Assembly: GCA_030826265.1 (NCBI GenBank)
Contig: JAPJOH010000001.1
Location: forward strand, 1 to 64,000
From: Collinsella aerofaciens
GTDB taxonomy: Bacteria > Actinomycetota > Coriobacteriia > Coriobacteriales > Coriobacteriaceae
Reading direction: 5' to 3'
Length of the DNA: 64,000 nucleotides
A model generated the notes under the pieces. The model was not told the origin of the DNA. It made no database searches and was given only the letters and a program-made list of their open reading frames with translations. Positions within the stretch are counted from its first letter, which is position 1; every line of letters begins with the position of its first letter. Shown in pieces: positions 35,217 through 43,079 of this stretch. The position numbers and the translations under genes are program-made.

Positions 35217-36416
35217 TTACAATTGCGCTTTTCGACATTTTTTGGAGTCGAGTTCGTGCAGCTTTCGATCAATCTTGCGCTGATCGCGCTTTTCGGCCTG
35301 AACTTTGCGGCGTTCACGCTCCTCGTGAGTCTTCGTACAAAAGGAGCTCTGCTTATTAGTCTTCCGCCTTGGCTTTGAGAGTTCTTTCTGAGCAGCTTCT
35401 GCGCTTGTCAGCGCGTGCATCGTTTGCTGACGAATTTTGTAGGGACGCTTGCAGAGGTCGCAGATGCGCCAAGGCTGATCGCTTTGAAGGTACTCAAGAA
35501 GTTGGATGCTAAACGCTCTAGTCAAACTCCCTACGGGCTGTTTTCTGGACTCTAAGCTAATGCTGGCTATTCTTCGGAGTGTCGAATTCTGAATGAGATG
35601 GGTCTCCTCCGGATACGGTGAGATAGAGAGATCCAAAAAAGCGGCAAGCTGCTTTTCGATGGATTCAAGGTTATGGGATGCCGAAACTCTTGCTGCAAGA
35701 ATACCCAGAGGCAGCTCGCTTTCGTTGGTGTCCAAATATATCTTTGTGGGCATTTGGAAGGTAGTGAAAAGCTGACCGACTTTTTTCTTGATCTTGTCAC
35801 TGTTCGGCAGCTTCTTTAGAAGTGGGATTGCCTTGTCATATGCCTTTGGACCAAAGGCGGCCTTGCATGAAAAAAGAAGGGCAGCGACTTGCATGATTGT
35901 TAGGGTTGTGGCCAGATCTTCGGTCAAGATGATCTGCTCGTCCTTCTTCCGGATGCCTTTTATCAGATTTGCGATTTCTGTGCCAGCCGAACTGTCTTTC
36001 CCTTTGTAATGGTTAAACAAGGAAAACCCGAGAGTCTCTATAATATCGGAGCTTCGCGTTGAAGCATTCAATGAGTCGCTCCAACAATCAAGTCCGTCAC
36101 CCACCGGGTCGTTGGAGAACTTGTCATTTGATATAAACCGCTTTTCAACAAGCTCGAACTGATTGGCGTAGGGCGACACTGGAAGACCGTATGCCTCAAT
36201 AAACCGTTTGACTTCTCCGAGATCCTCCGTATTCAAATTGAGCAAAGCTCCTGTCGCAAAACCATCCGGTAAGCCATAGGCTTTATTACCTGCCTTGCAT
36301 AGGAACGCATCATGTTCTGATCCGTTGATATTAACGCAAATCAGTTTTGTCCTAGGAAGCGTCCATGGAGTCGGGCTGTCAATGCTTGTGGGAACTTTTA
36401 CTTTGACGGTTGCCAT
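35217..36416 (-). CDS. uncharacterised IME cargo protein with C-terminal Cys pair
   Basis: I do not recognise this 399-aa protein. The first 300 residues look mostly helical and soluble, without membrane segments. Near residue 320 a WRICDLCKRPYK motif gives CxxC, and a SFCTKTHEERERR stretch follows about 40 residues on, a layout like a CGNR-type zinc ribbon. The end is strongly charged (Lys, Arg, Glu). A good aaaggag site precedes ATG. Base composition is lower in GC than the chromosome. Place: just inside attL, where cargo often sits; a defence or regulatory job is only a guess. Confidence 0.7.
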   Translation of the reverse strand: MATVKVKVPTSIDSPTPWTLPRTKLICVNINGSEHDAFLCKAGNKAYGLPDGFATGALLNLNTEDLGEVKRFIEAYGLPVSPYANQFELVEKRFISNDKFSNDPVGDGLDCWSDSLNASTRSSDIIETLGFSLFNHYKGKDSSAGTEIANLIKGIRKKDEQIILTEDLATTLTIMQVAALLFSCKAAFGPKAYDKAIPLLKKLPNSDKIKKKVGQLFTTFQMPTKIYLDTNESELPLGILAARVSASHNLESIEKQLAAFLDLSISPYPEETHLIQNSTLRRIASISLESRKQPVGSLTRAFSIQLLEYLQSDQPWRICDLCKRPYKIRQQTMHALTSAEAAQKELSKPRRKTNKQSSFCTKTHEERERRKVQAEKRDQRKIDRKLHELDSKKCRKAQL

Positions 36417-36535
36417 ACCTGCTCCTTTAACTGCTGGAATACTATAAACCGCATTCTGATAAAAACATAAGTTAACACCAACCAGCAGGTCAAGTATTGT
36501 GTTCTATATGTACTACATAAACGAAAGGAGTAGAT

Positions 36536-36784
36536 ATGGAAGACAAGGACATCAAAAAAATGAACGCTATCTCTCGCAAGGCGTGGTGTCGTGATTTGCA
36601 CGCGCTGCCGTCCGCATACGTTAGTTCGCGCGATATCGTCAAGCTGCTGAACGTCTGCAAGACCAAGGCTATTCAGATTCTTAAGGCGGCCGGCGGCGTG
36701 AAGATTGCCGGCGTCTGGCGCGTGGACAAGGCCGATCTGATCTCATACCTGGCCTCTATGGAAGAAGGCAACGATGTGCTCTAA
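36536..36784 (+). CDS. small helix-turn-helix protein (excisionase-like)
   Basis: An 82-aa protein with a helix-turn-helix of the MerR/excisionase type: SSRDIVKLLNVCKTKAIQIL (about 31-50) and then GVWRVDKADLISYL. A strong aaaggag site precedes the ATG. It is divergent from the 399-aa gene and convergent with the broken recombinase gene at 37024-37940. Similar HTH plus recombinase pairs occur in phase-variable loci, so it may be the regulator of that decayed module rather than the excisionase of this IME, which has its own at 45133-45339. Confidence 0.7.
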   Translation: MEDKDIKKMNAISRKAWCRDLHALPSAYVSSRDIVKLLNVCKTKAIQILKAAGGVKIAGVWRVDKADLISYLASMEEGNDVL

Positions 36785-36818
36785 GACAATCGCCGAGGCC
36801 TTGGCAGATGCGTTGCCC

Positions 36819-36887
36819 GTCGACGGTACGCTCGGTTGCGCTGCGCACGCCGTCGGCGCGTGCCGTGCAACCGAGCGTACCGTCGAC
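36819..36887. repeat. perfect 21-bp inverted repeat with 27-bp centre
   Basis: 36819-36839 and 36867-36887 (GTCGACGGTACGCTCGGTTGC and its reverse complement) enclose a 27-base segment with its own GCACGCC/GGCGCGTGC pairing. There is no T run. Next to a recombinase remnant it could be a recombination target. Confidence 0.65.
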
Positions 36888-36926
36888 CGTGGCGACACTG
36901 CAACTATCTCAAGCGAGGAGGACCGG

Positions 36927-37027
36927 ATGGACGTGACGAACAATATGAATGTTGATCCATCCTCGATATCAAGACGGTCATTAGTGCTGAGGAGTACAAG
37001 CGACTGGCGGGTAAACACGATGTTTAA
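36927..37027 (+). pseudogene. frameshifted short ORF
   Basis: ATG 36927 follows a gcgaggagg site and reads MDVTNNMNVD; after one lost base the frame reads ILDIKTVISAEEYKRLAGK to a stop near 37027. Joined, they would make a 33-34 aa protein. As it stands the frame ends after 37 different residues. It overlaps the end of the opposite-strand recombinase remnant by a few bases. Confidence 0.4.
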
Positions 37028-37940
37028 GTTAGATATCTGAGGTGGGATGCTTTGACGTTGCACTGGCCGACCATTGCGTACCTTAATGTGGTATCTATTT
37101 TTATGGCCAAGGAGCACCTGGACTTGTTCGATGGGCATGCCTTTGTCGATTGCCTTTGTGGCAAGCGTTCTTCTGAACTTATGAGGGTGGACCCTTCTTA
37201 AATCAAGCTCGCGCTCCAGTTTTCTAAGCAACGCCTCGACACCGCCAATTTACAGCCTCTCGTGTGGCGCCTTGCTCGACACGAAGAGGGCTTCCGAGCT
37301 GCCCATTCGGGTGGGCAGGTAATTCTCAATATGGACTTTAGTCTTTGCATCAAAATAGACGATGCGGTTCTTATTGCCCTTGCCGTGTACGATGCACTCC
37401 CGACTGATGGTGTCGATGGAGTTCCTGCCCAACGAGACGAGTTCGCCTACGCGCATGCCGGTAAAGCGCAACAGGTCGATCAGGGCAAGGTTTCGGGGCA
37501 ACCCGCAGTTATCGCAAAGAATCTCGCGACTTTGTCGCCATACGTTTCCCTTATGAGTTGCGGAGCCTTGACTCTATTGATGCGTTTGACCGGGCTTTTG
37601 ATGATATGGTCTTCGTCTTCGAGCCATGAGTAGAAGCTTGAGATGATTCTTCGGACGTTGTCAACGGTGACGTGAGTGACGCCGGCTTTTTGCTGATAGT
37701 TGGAAAGATAGGACCTAATTTCTTCGGTTTCCAAGTCACAAGCTGGCGTATCGAACGATTCGAGCAGTTTTTTGGTGGTGGCTTCGTAGTAGAAGATGCT
37801 CCTATCCGAGCAGCCTTCGAGGCGTTTTGCAAACAGAAATAGATCTAGGAATGATTCGCTTTCAAACTCGCCGCCGTCTTCGGCTAGCTGGCTTTCATCG
37901 AAAGGGCAGTGCGATAAAACTATTTCGAGCTGCCGGCGTC
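37024..37940 (-). pseudogene. broken tyrosine recombinase (XerC/invertase type)
   Basis: Pieces of one recombinase are readable in order on the minus strand: an SAM-like N-domain (RSIFYYEATTKKLLESF... RRIISSFYSWLEDEDHI), then LIDLLRFTGMRVGELVSLG with the first catalytic Arg, then HPHKFRRTLATKAIDKG and the tyrosine region DTTLRYAMV. Three lesions are visible: a one-base loss near 37528, a TAA at 37250-37252 between APHERL and IGGVEALL, and one extra A in an A-run near 37100 just before the Tyr segment. The N-terminus fades into unrelated GC-rich DNA near 37940. It is separate from the IME integrase and cannot make full-length protein. Confidence 0.8.
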
Positions 37941-38191
37941 CGCCGTGAATCGGCCACGGCTCCGCGGCCGGGTGGCACCTCCGCTACGCCGCGTCAAGGG
38001 GGCCCATGAGACCCCGCACAAACCTCCGCTCCGCTCCGGTTGGTGGAGGTCGTCATGGACCTCCCTTGACCCGTCTTCGCTCCGGTGCGGCTTTGCAGGG
38101 AGCAAAGCCGACGACGACGCGCGGCGTCGCCATTCGGCTTTGCCCGCAGGGGCGAGATGTTGAGGGCCACGTGCCCGGAACGGAGGAAGAG
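37941..38191. other. GC-rich stretch without a clear gene
   Basis: Only shadow frames are seen. Composition jumps from AT-rich to about 65-70% GC here, marking a junction inside the IME. Short inverted pieces (GGTGGAGGTC/GACCTCC) occur near 38040-38070. Confidence 0.4.
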
Positions 38192-38557
38192 ATGCAGCAG
38201 CTGATGACCGAGGAAATCGCCAAGACGGTGCCGAGGCTCTATGGGCAGGACGGGGCGGAGGACCCCACGGTCTACGCCCACTACTTCTCGTGCGTGAACG
38301 GATGGGACTGGTGGCTGCTCGAGTTCGACGGAACGGACGAGGCGTTCGGCCTCGTCGAGGGCTACGACGACGAGCTCGGCTACTTCAGCATCAAGGAGAT
38401 GGCCGAGCTGAACCGCCAGATGGGGTTCGACGCCGTCGAGCGCGACGAGCACTTCTCCCCGAAGCCGCTCAGCGCCGTCAGGAGGAGGTGGCCGCATGGT
38501 CACGGTCGAGTTCGACTCCATGGGCGAGGCGGTCCGCCTCGCCCTCGTGGCCGGTGA
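38192..38557 (+). CDS. DUF2958 domain protein
   Basis: A 121-aa protein of the DUF2958 type, common on plasmids and conjugative elements, function unknown. Visible signature: PTVYAHYFSCVNGWDWWLLEFDG in the middle, GYDDELGYFSIKEMAEL, and ERDEHFSPKPL near the end. ATG 38192 with a cggagga site is the best start; the frame is open from 38006 but upstream residues are low-complexity. The last 27 or so residues overlap the next gene in another frame. It shares high GC with the mobilisation genes. Confidence 0.75.
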   Translation: MQQLMTEEIAKTVPRLYGQDGAEDPTVYAHYFSCVNGWDWWLLEFDGTDEAFGLVEGYDDELGYFSIKEMAELNRQMGFDAVERDEHFSPKPLSAVRRRWPHGHGRVRLHGRGGPPRPRGR

Positions 38558-39092
38558 GTACGTGGGCGGCGGCCTGGCCGTCCTCCTCCTCGACGCCACG
38601 GACCCGCGCTCCGAGGGCTACATGGCCGAGTGGGGCGCGCTCACGGCGAACGTGCCGGCGGCGGCCGAGTGGTGCCGCGGACGCGGCGACATCGCCATCG
38701 ACGCCGACGTGCCCGCGGCGCTCCTCGAGGCGCTCGAGGCCGCCGGCTTGCTCCGCATGGCCGGCCGCTCGGCGGCGTCCGGGATGGCCCGCTACCCGCT
38801 AGCCACGGTCGCCGGGCACGCCCTCGACGGCATGGGCGGCCTGCCCGAGACCCTCGAGGAGGCCCTCGGCTCGACAGTCGTCGTCGAGTACGAGTCGGGA
38901 GGCGACGGCGGGGCGTTCGAGGTTGGGACCGCGCCGGCGCGCTCGGCCGAGCTCGGGCGCCTCATCGCCGCCGCGAGGTCCGAGGTCGACGCGTTGGCGG
39001 GCGCCGGCGGATGGGCTGCCGTCCGGGTCGGTTTCGGGGATGCCGAGACCATCGACTGCGAGACGGGCCGGACGGTTTACGTCGCGGGGTGA
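38496..39092 (+). CDS. uncharacterised IME protein (198 aa)
   Basis: I do not recognise a domain with confidence; it may belong to the DUF4313-like group seen on Actinobacterial mobile elements. The sequence is Ala/Gly/Glu-rich and soluble, with alternating hydrophobic and acidic stretches (FDSMGEAVRLALVAGEY at the start). An aggaggtgg ribosome site precedes ATG 38496, and the gene overlaps the end of the DUF2958 frame, so the two are coupled. A hairpin with GCGCGGTCC/GGGCCGCGC arms and a T-rich tail follows at about 39109-39140. Confidence 0.6.
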   Translation: MVTVEFDSMGEAVRLALVAGEYVGGGLAVLLLDATDPRSEGYMAEWGALTANVPAAAEWCRGRGDIAIDADVPAALLEALEAAGLLRMAGRSAASGMARYPLATVAGHALDGMGGLPETLEEALGSTVVVEYESGGDGGAFEVGTAPARSAELGRLIAAARSEVDALAGAGGWAAVRVGFGDAETIDCETGRTVYVAG

Positions 39093-39108
39093 AATGGGAG
39101 GAGGGCGC

Positions 39109-39142
39109 GGGCGCGGTCCGGATGGGCCGCGCTTTTCCTTTC
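39109..39142 (+). terminator. terminator after the 198-aa gene
   Basis: GCGCGGTCC pairs with GGGCCGCGC, followed by TTTTCCTTT. Confidence 0.75.
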
Positions 39143-39156
39143 CCGGGGATACGGGA

Positions 39157-39189
39157 CTCCCACCGTCCAAGTGCCTTGGACGGTGGGAG
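39157..39189. repeat. perfect 14-bp hairpin at a composition junction
   Basis: CTCCCACCGTCCAA and TTGGACGGTGGGAG surround a 5-base loop. The GC-rich mobilisation DNA ends here and an AT-rich island begins. Confidence 0.65.
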
Positions 39190-39190
39190 C

Positions 39191-39448
39191 TGGATACGAC
39201 GATATACTGCGCGTGCAACGGGGACACGCGCCTCCTTTTCGGTTGACTCCACCAGTTCGTACAGAGACTTTTCGATTTCCCGCTTTGATTTGGAGGTCTG
39301 TAATTCCATATTTCTGGAATACGGCACGAGGCTGAGCTTCGAAATCGCGTCTTGCGTCGGTAGATTGTTCCGCGTCCGCGACCAGTTTTTCAAGGATGCT
39401 AAGCTGGGACTGTATTGAGAGTTCGTTTAGGTGGTTCACATTGTCCAT
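39191..39448 (-). CDS. possible RiPP-type precursor with nitrile-hydratase-like leader (uncertain, 3' end disturbed)
   Basis: From ATG 39448 the minus strand reads MDNVNHLNELSIQSQLSILE, then DARRDFEAQPRAVFQKYGI. The pattern R-x-x-F-x-A-x-P-R-A-V-F-x-x-x-Y-G-I matches the end of nitrile-hydratase-type leader peptides that guide RiPP enzymes. After this the frame has VRTGG and a CPRC pair, then runs through the hairpin at 39157 to a stop at 39077; that end is probably foreign. A second frame starts at MELQTSKSKREIEKSLYELV, so a frameshift is possible. No modifying enzymes are nearby. The end coordinate is approximate. Confidence 0.3.
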
Positions 39449-39619
39449 AGCGGTGACCACCAATGTTGAATAGCTGTCTTGAAAGACTGTGTCACGCTAG
39501 TGTCGGTATCGATTTGATACTACGAACAAATTAGAACTAAATGGATATAGTTTCCATACTAATTAAAACAAATTTGCATTCAAGTTTTTATTTAAACTTG
39601 ATTTAAGGCGGAGTGGAAT

Positions 39620-40273
39620 GTGAGCGCACAAGGAGATGCGGAATCGATGAGAGCCTCAAAAAAAATTACCGCAGTGTTATCATCTTCCATCCTCTCTATT
39701 CTTCCATTTCTGATTCTATGGGCGGCTTGGTCAGCCCTCCCTGATACAATTCCCGCTCATTGGAGTGGGGGTGTGGTTGATCGATGGGGTAATAAGCTTG
39801 AATTGCTGGTTGTTCCGCTGTTTTCTCTGATTGGTTCTATTGCAATTTCTGTGTACCTTATTGTTTCCACGCGGCGAAGAGAGTTCGCGGATTTCTCTGC
39901 TCGAATGCGACGGGACTTTGTTGCGTGCTATATTTCCAGCCTTCTTTTATCGACAACCTGCTCAGTGATAATTGCCGTTTGGGTTCAGTTGATTCTTACG
40001 CAAAGCACTGCGGTTGATGGGGGGCTTGGACTATCGATCCTGTATTCCCTTCCCGGGCTATATGTGATCTTGTGCGCCTTGCCGCCTTTTTATGCGAGCG
40101 GCGAGAGCAAAAAGGCAGAGCGCCTGATAACAGTTCTTATTGGCGGCGCGGAGATTGTTCTTTGTGGAATAGTGCTTGAAGGTTCGCCTGCCTCTTATGC
40201 GATGATTGGACTGATGATTCTGTTCTGTGCGTTTGAGATTGTGTCACAGGTAAGGGATAGCCGGTCCTTATGA
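39620..40273 (+). CDS. DUF1648/SdpI-like membrane protein
   Basis: A 217-aa membrane protein with about six hydrophobic segments. The DUF1648 signature LPDTIPAHWSGGVVDRWGNK lies at about residues 40-60. In Bacillus, SdpI of this superfamily gives immunity to the SdpC toxin and acts as a signal receptor; here that role is only suggested. GTG 39620 has ggcggag upstream, while ATG 39647 (after aaggag) is an alternative giving 208 aa. The DNA is AT-rich, unlike both the chromosome and the mob genes. The divergent leader-like peptide at 39191-39448 makes a toxin/immunity pair conceivable. Confidence 0.7.
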   Translation: MSAQGDAESMRASKKITAVLSSSILSILPFLILWAAWSALPDTIPAHWSGGVVDRWGNKLELLVVPLFSLIGSIAISVYLIVSTRRREFADFSARMRRDFVACYISSLLLSTTCSVIIAVWVQLILTQSTAVDGGLGLSILYSLPGLYVILCALPPFYASGESKKAERLITVLIGGAEIVLCGIVLEGSPASYAMIGLMILFCAFEIVSQVRDSRSL

Positions 40274-40773
40274 GTTGAATTACGCGCGTGCGGATATAAA
40301 GGTTGGCATGTTAAGCTGGTCGTTTTCTCGTTCTGGGACATTTGCAGTAGGATGAGTGGGGCTAGGCGCGCTGCGGTGTGATGGTGACGGTTGAGGCTTG
40401 TATCGCTGCAAATCCGCTGATGCACATTTTGCTATTGGGCTTGAAGGCGGGACCGACAGGCCTTTGTTTGGGATGTTCTGGTCGTCCAACGCGTGTTGCA
40501 CGGCTTTATATTGTTACGCTCGTTCGGCGCTCCGTTGGAGCATTTCCGGGTTTGTCGGCATCATGACTTGGCCAAGTGACACGCTTGCCGGGACGGTTGT
40601 AACGCCGCGCCGGTTCCGTGTGCTCCCTCGTTGTTGGCCTGTCCAGCCGGGGGCGGATTCGGCCTCATGTTGTGGCGCACGGCCTTCAGGGGCTTCCCCT
40701 GGCGAGCTATGTTCGTCCGTATGGGTAAGGGTCGGTTTGAGCTGACAATCCCGTGCCGGAAGAGGTTTGCACC
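40274..40773. other. region without a recognisable gene
   Basis: Frames on both strands lack start signals or family features. I see no repeat or strong hairpin in these 500 bases. Confidence 0.5.
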
Positions 40774-41019
40774 ATGCGCACGATGACAGAGATTGAGTGG
40801 CTGGACGGCCGTGTGACAAAGGTGCCGGAGCTCGCCCTGGGCGATGCGCTCGGCGAGAGCGTCCAGGCGGAGCTCGATTTCGGGTTCGACGACGTGTTGG
40901 AGGGCCTTTGGGTCGAGGTGCGCCATCACGAGCACCATCATGAGCAGGATAAGGGCGCACTACGGGCGCCCGGGATTTTGCGGCGCAACTCGGCGTGCCG
41001 AGTTCGTTTCCGCTGGTAG
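40774..41019 (+). CDS. small hypothetical protein
   Basis: A possible 81-aa protein beginning MRTMTEIEWLDGRVTKVPEL after a ggaagagg site. The first 60 residues look natural (acidic, then a run HHEHHHEQD that could bind metal); the last 20 are Arg-rich and may be read-through of a damaged end. No family was recognised. It lies before a strong bidirectional hairpin and faces the coupling-protein gene. Confidence 0.4.
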   Translation: MRTMTEIEWLDGRVTKVPELALGDALGESVQAELDFGFDDVLEGLWVEVRHHEHHHEQDKGALRAPGILRRNSACRVRFRW

Positions 41020-41046
41020 CGTAGCCGGTTAAACCGGAAGGCGGTC

Positions 41047-41098
41047 ACGGCCCGCCGTCATACGCGCCCCGCGCGCCGTATGACGGCGGGCCGTTTTC
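41047..41098. terminator. bidirectional terminator
   Basis: 18-bp arms ACGGCCCGCCGTCATACG and CGTATGACGGCGGGCCGT with a 12-base loop, then TTTTCG. It separates the small gene from the convergent mobilisation operon. Confidence 0.85.
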
Positions 41099-41120
41099 GC
41101 AGGCAGGGCCGTATGACGCA

Positions 41121-43079
41121 TCAGAACCCGTCGGGCGCGGCGGATACCTTGCGCTTCCTGCCGCCGGACGGCGACCCCTTGGGCTTTTTCGGCTTCTCCG
41201 GGATGCGCCACACCGGTGCCGGGGAGGTGTTGCGGGCCTCCCCCTCGAGCGCCCGCGCGAGCAGCGCGTCCTCGGCCTCCGGCGACGTCAGGCCCAGCAG
41301 CGGCCCCAGGAACGTCTCGGTGATGTCGCGGCTGGCGAGCGCCATCGGGCCCTCCGCGTCGATCACGAGCGCGCCGTTCTCGCGCGCGCTCCAGGCCATG
41401 AGCTCCGACGGGGTGATCAGCGGCCGGCGCGCCACGGAGAACGACTTGCCGGACGAGGAGCTCTGCGTCCCCTTGGTGGAGCTCTGCCCGGTCGTCTTGA
41501 CGCTGTAGTCGCCGAGGCGCTTGCTGATCTCCTCCGCCTCGCCGACGGACTCCACCGAGAGGACGACCTGGGTGCCGAGCAGCGCCAGCAGCGCGTCCGA
41601 CTCCGCCCTGGAGTAACCGCACCGCGCCTCGAGCAGATGGGTGTTCTGGAGCACGAAGACGACGTGCAGGCCGATGCTCCGGACCTCGGCGAGGTCGCCG
41701 AGGAGGCGGGGGATCTTGGGGATTCCGGACCCCTCGTCGATGGCGAGCAGGGTCTCCGCCGGCAGCCTGCCGCCGGACAGGCGCGCTGTCTCGCGCAGCG
41801 CCGACAGCGCCTGCGAGAAGATGCACGAGACGAGCGCGCCGCGGTCGCCCCGGTCCGTCGCGCTGGCGATGTAGAGGATGGTCGGCTTGCGCCCGACCGA
41901 TGCGAGGTCGACCTCGCCGTCCCAGAGCATGCGGCTGACGTCGTCGTCGCAGAAGGACATGAGGTAGTTGCGCGCGGTGGAGACGAGGGCCTCGCCTCCG
42001 CCGCCGTTCGACGAGGCGACGAGGAGGAACTGGCGCGCCGGGTTTCCCGCCGGCAGGTCCGCGGCGAGCTCCTCCAGCGACTTGACCGCGCTCTTCCCGT
42101 CGCGGGGCTCCAGGAGTGCGAGCACGGTCGAGAGGTTCCGCGCGCCGTCGGGGATCCGCCCGTCCGTAATCGCGAGCAGGCAGAGGCCGGTCAGCAGGTT
42201 GCGGCTGGCGTCCGTGAAGAACCTCTGGCCGGAGGAGAAGGCGTCGGGCACGATGGCCGCCGACAGCTCGCGGAGCTCGGCCACGGCACCTGCGACGCCT
42301 TCGGTCCCGAGTGCCGCGATGGCGCGGTCGAGGGGGTTGAACCTCGCCGACTTGACGGGCTCGTCGAGCCGGATGGCGACGACCTCCATCCCGGCCCTCC
42401 TGGCGAGCGGCTCGGTCCATGCGCGAATCTCGGACTTCGGGTCGTGGACGATGACGGACGTCGGGATCCCGTGGGCGTTGCGGTCGATCGCCGCGACGAT
42501 CGAGGGTGCCGTCGCGCGTCTGCTTTTGCCAGCGCCACTGCCCGCCCTTATGAGGCAGTGGACGGCGGGGACCATCGCGATCCCGCCGCCGATGCAGCCG
42601 GCCGCCACGAGCCCCTCCGCGGCGGCCTTCCCGTCCCAGGGAGGGCAGCGCCTCGCGACCCTGGACGGCCTCGACTCGAGCCAGGCGTCCCCGTGCGTGC
42701 GCGTGGGCGCGCGGTCGCCGGCGAACGTCCCGTCGTGGAGCCTCGCCCATGAGCGGGCCCAAGAAACGAGGCCGAGGATGAGGACGGCTGTCGCGACGAG
42801 GGCGAGGGCCGCGAGCATCTCTCCCATCTCGCCCGACGCCGCCGCGTCGGCGGCCGCCTCGAGGGGGCCGCGGAAGACTTGGGCGGGCTCGGGCCCCGGG
42901 TCGCTTGCGGGCAGCCGCAAGAGGACGGAGAAGCCCGAGGTGAGGGATGCGGTCCACCACCTGGCGTAGTCCCAGGCGCCGGCGGCCGCGGCGCAGGCGA
43001 CACCGGCGGCGATGCCGTGGCCCGCGAGCGTGCCAGCGAGCTCCCTTTTCATGTCGCGGTTGAAGGATTTCGGTTTCAT
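41121..43079 (-). CDS. type IV coupling protein (VirD4/TraG family)
   Basis: A 652-aa DNA-transfer ATPase that would hand the relaxase-DNA complex to a helper secretion channel. Two hydrophobic N-terminal segments (about 15-35 and 85-105) anchor it; Walker A GSGAGKS lies near residue 185 and Walker B LLAIDEGSG near 440, followed by the QNTHLLEARCGY segment. The C-terminal tail is Lys/Pro-rich. ATG 43079 overlaps the relaxase stop as ATGA and has gagagga upstream; the longer frame to 43556 is a shadow. GC is very high. Confidence 0.88.
   Translation of the reverse strand: MKPKSFNRDMKRELAGTLAGHGIAAGVACAAAAGAWDYARWWTASLTSGFSVLLRLPASDPGPEPAQVFRGPLEAAADAAASGEMGEMLAALALVATAVLILGLVSWARSWARLHDGTFAGDRAPTRTHGDAWLESRPSRVARRCPPWDGKAAAEGLVAAGCIGGGIAMVPAVHCLIRAGSGAGKSRRATAPSIVAAIDRNAHGIPTSVIVHDPKSEIRAWTEPLARRAGMEVVAIRLDEPVKSARFNPLDRAIAALGTEGVAGAVAELRELSAAIVPDAFSSGQRFFTDASRNLLTGLCLLAITDGRIPDGARNLSTVLALLEPRDGKSAVKSLEELAADLPAGNPARQFLLVASSNGGGGEALVSTARNYLMSFCDDDVSRMLWDGEVDLASVGRKPTILYIASATDRGDRGALVSCIFSQALSALRETARLSGGRLPAETLLAIDEGSGIPKIPRLLGDLAEVRSIGLHVVFVLQNTHLLEARCGYSRAESDALLALLGTQVVLSVESVGEAEEISKRLGDYSVKTTGQSSTKGTQSSSSGKSFSVARRPLITPSELMAWSARENGALVIDAEGPMALASRDITETFLGPLLGLTSPEAEDALLARALEGEARNTSPAPVWRIPEKPKKPKGSPSGGRKRKVSAAPDGF

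Noticed and set aside
40398..40745. Plus-strand ORF of 115 codons in the IME gap
   Set aside because: Cys/Trp/Arg-rich composition, no ribosome site and no family resemblance.
41029..42960. 643-codon minus-strand frame over the coupling-protein gene
   Set aside because: An alternative frame of the same strand with extreme Arg/Gly/Pro content; the frame at 41121-43079 has Walker motifs.
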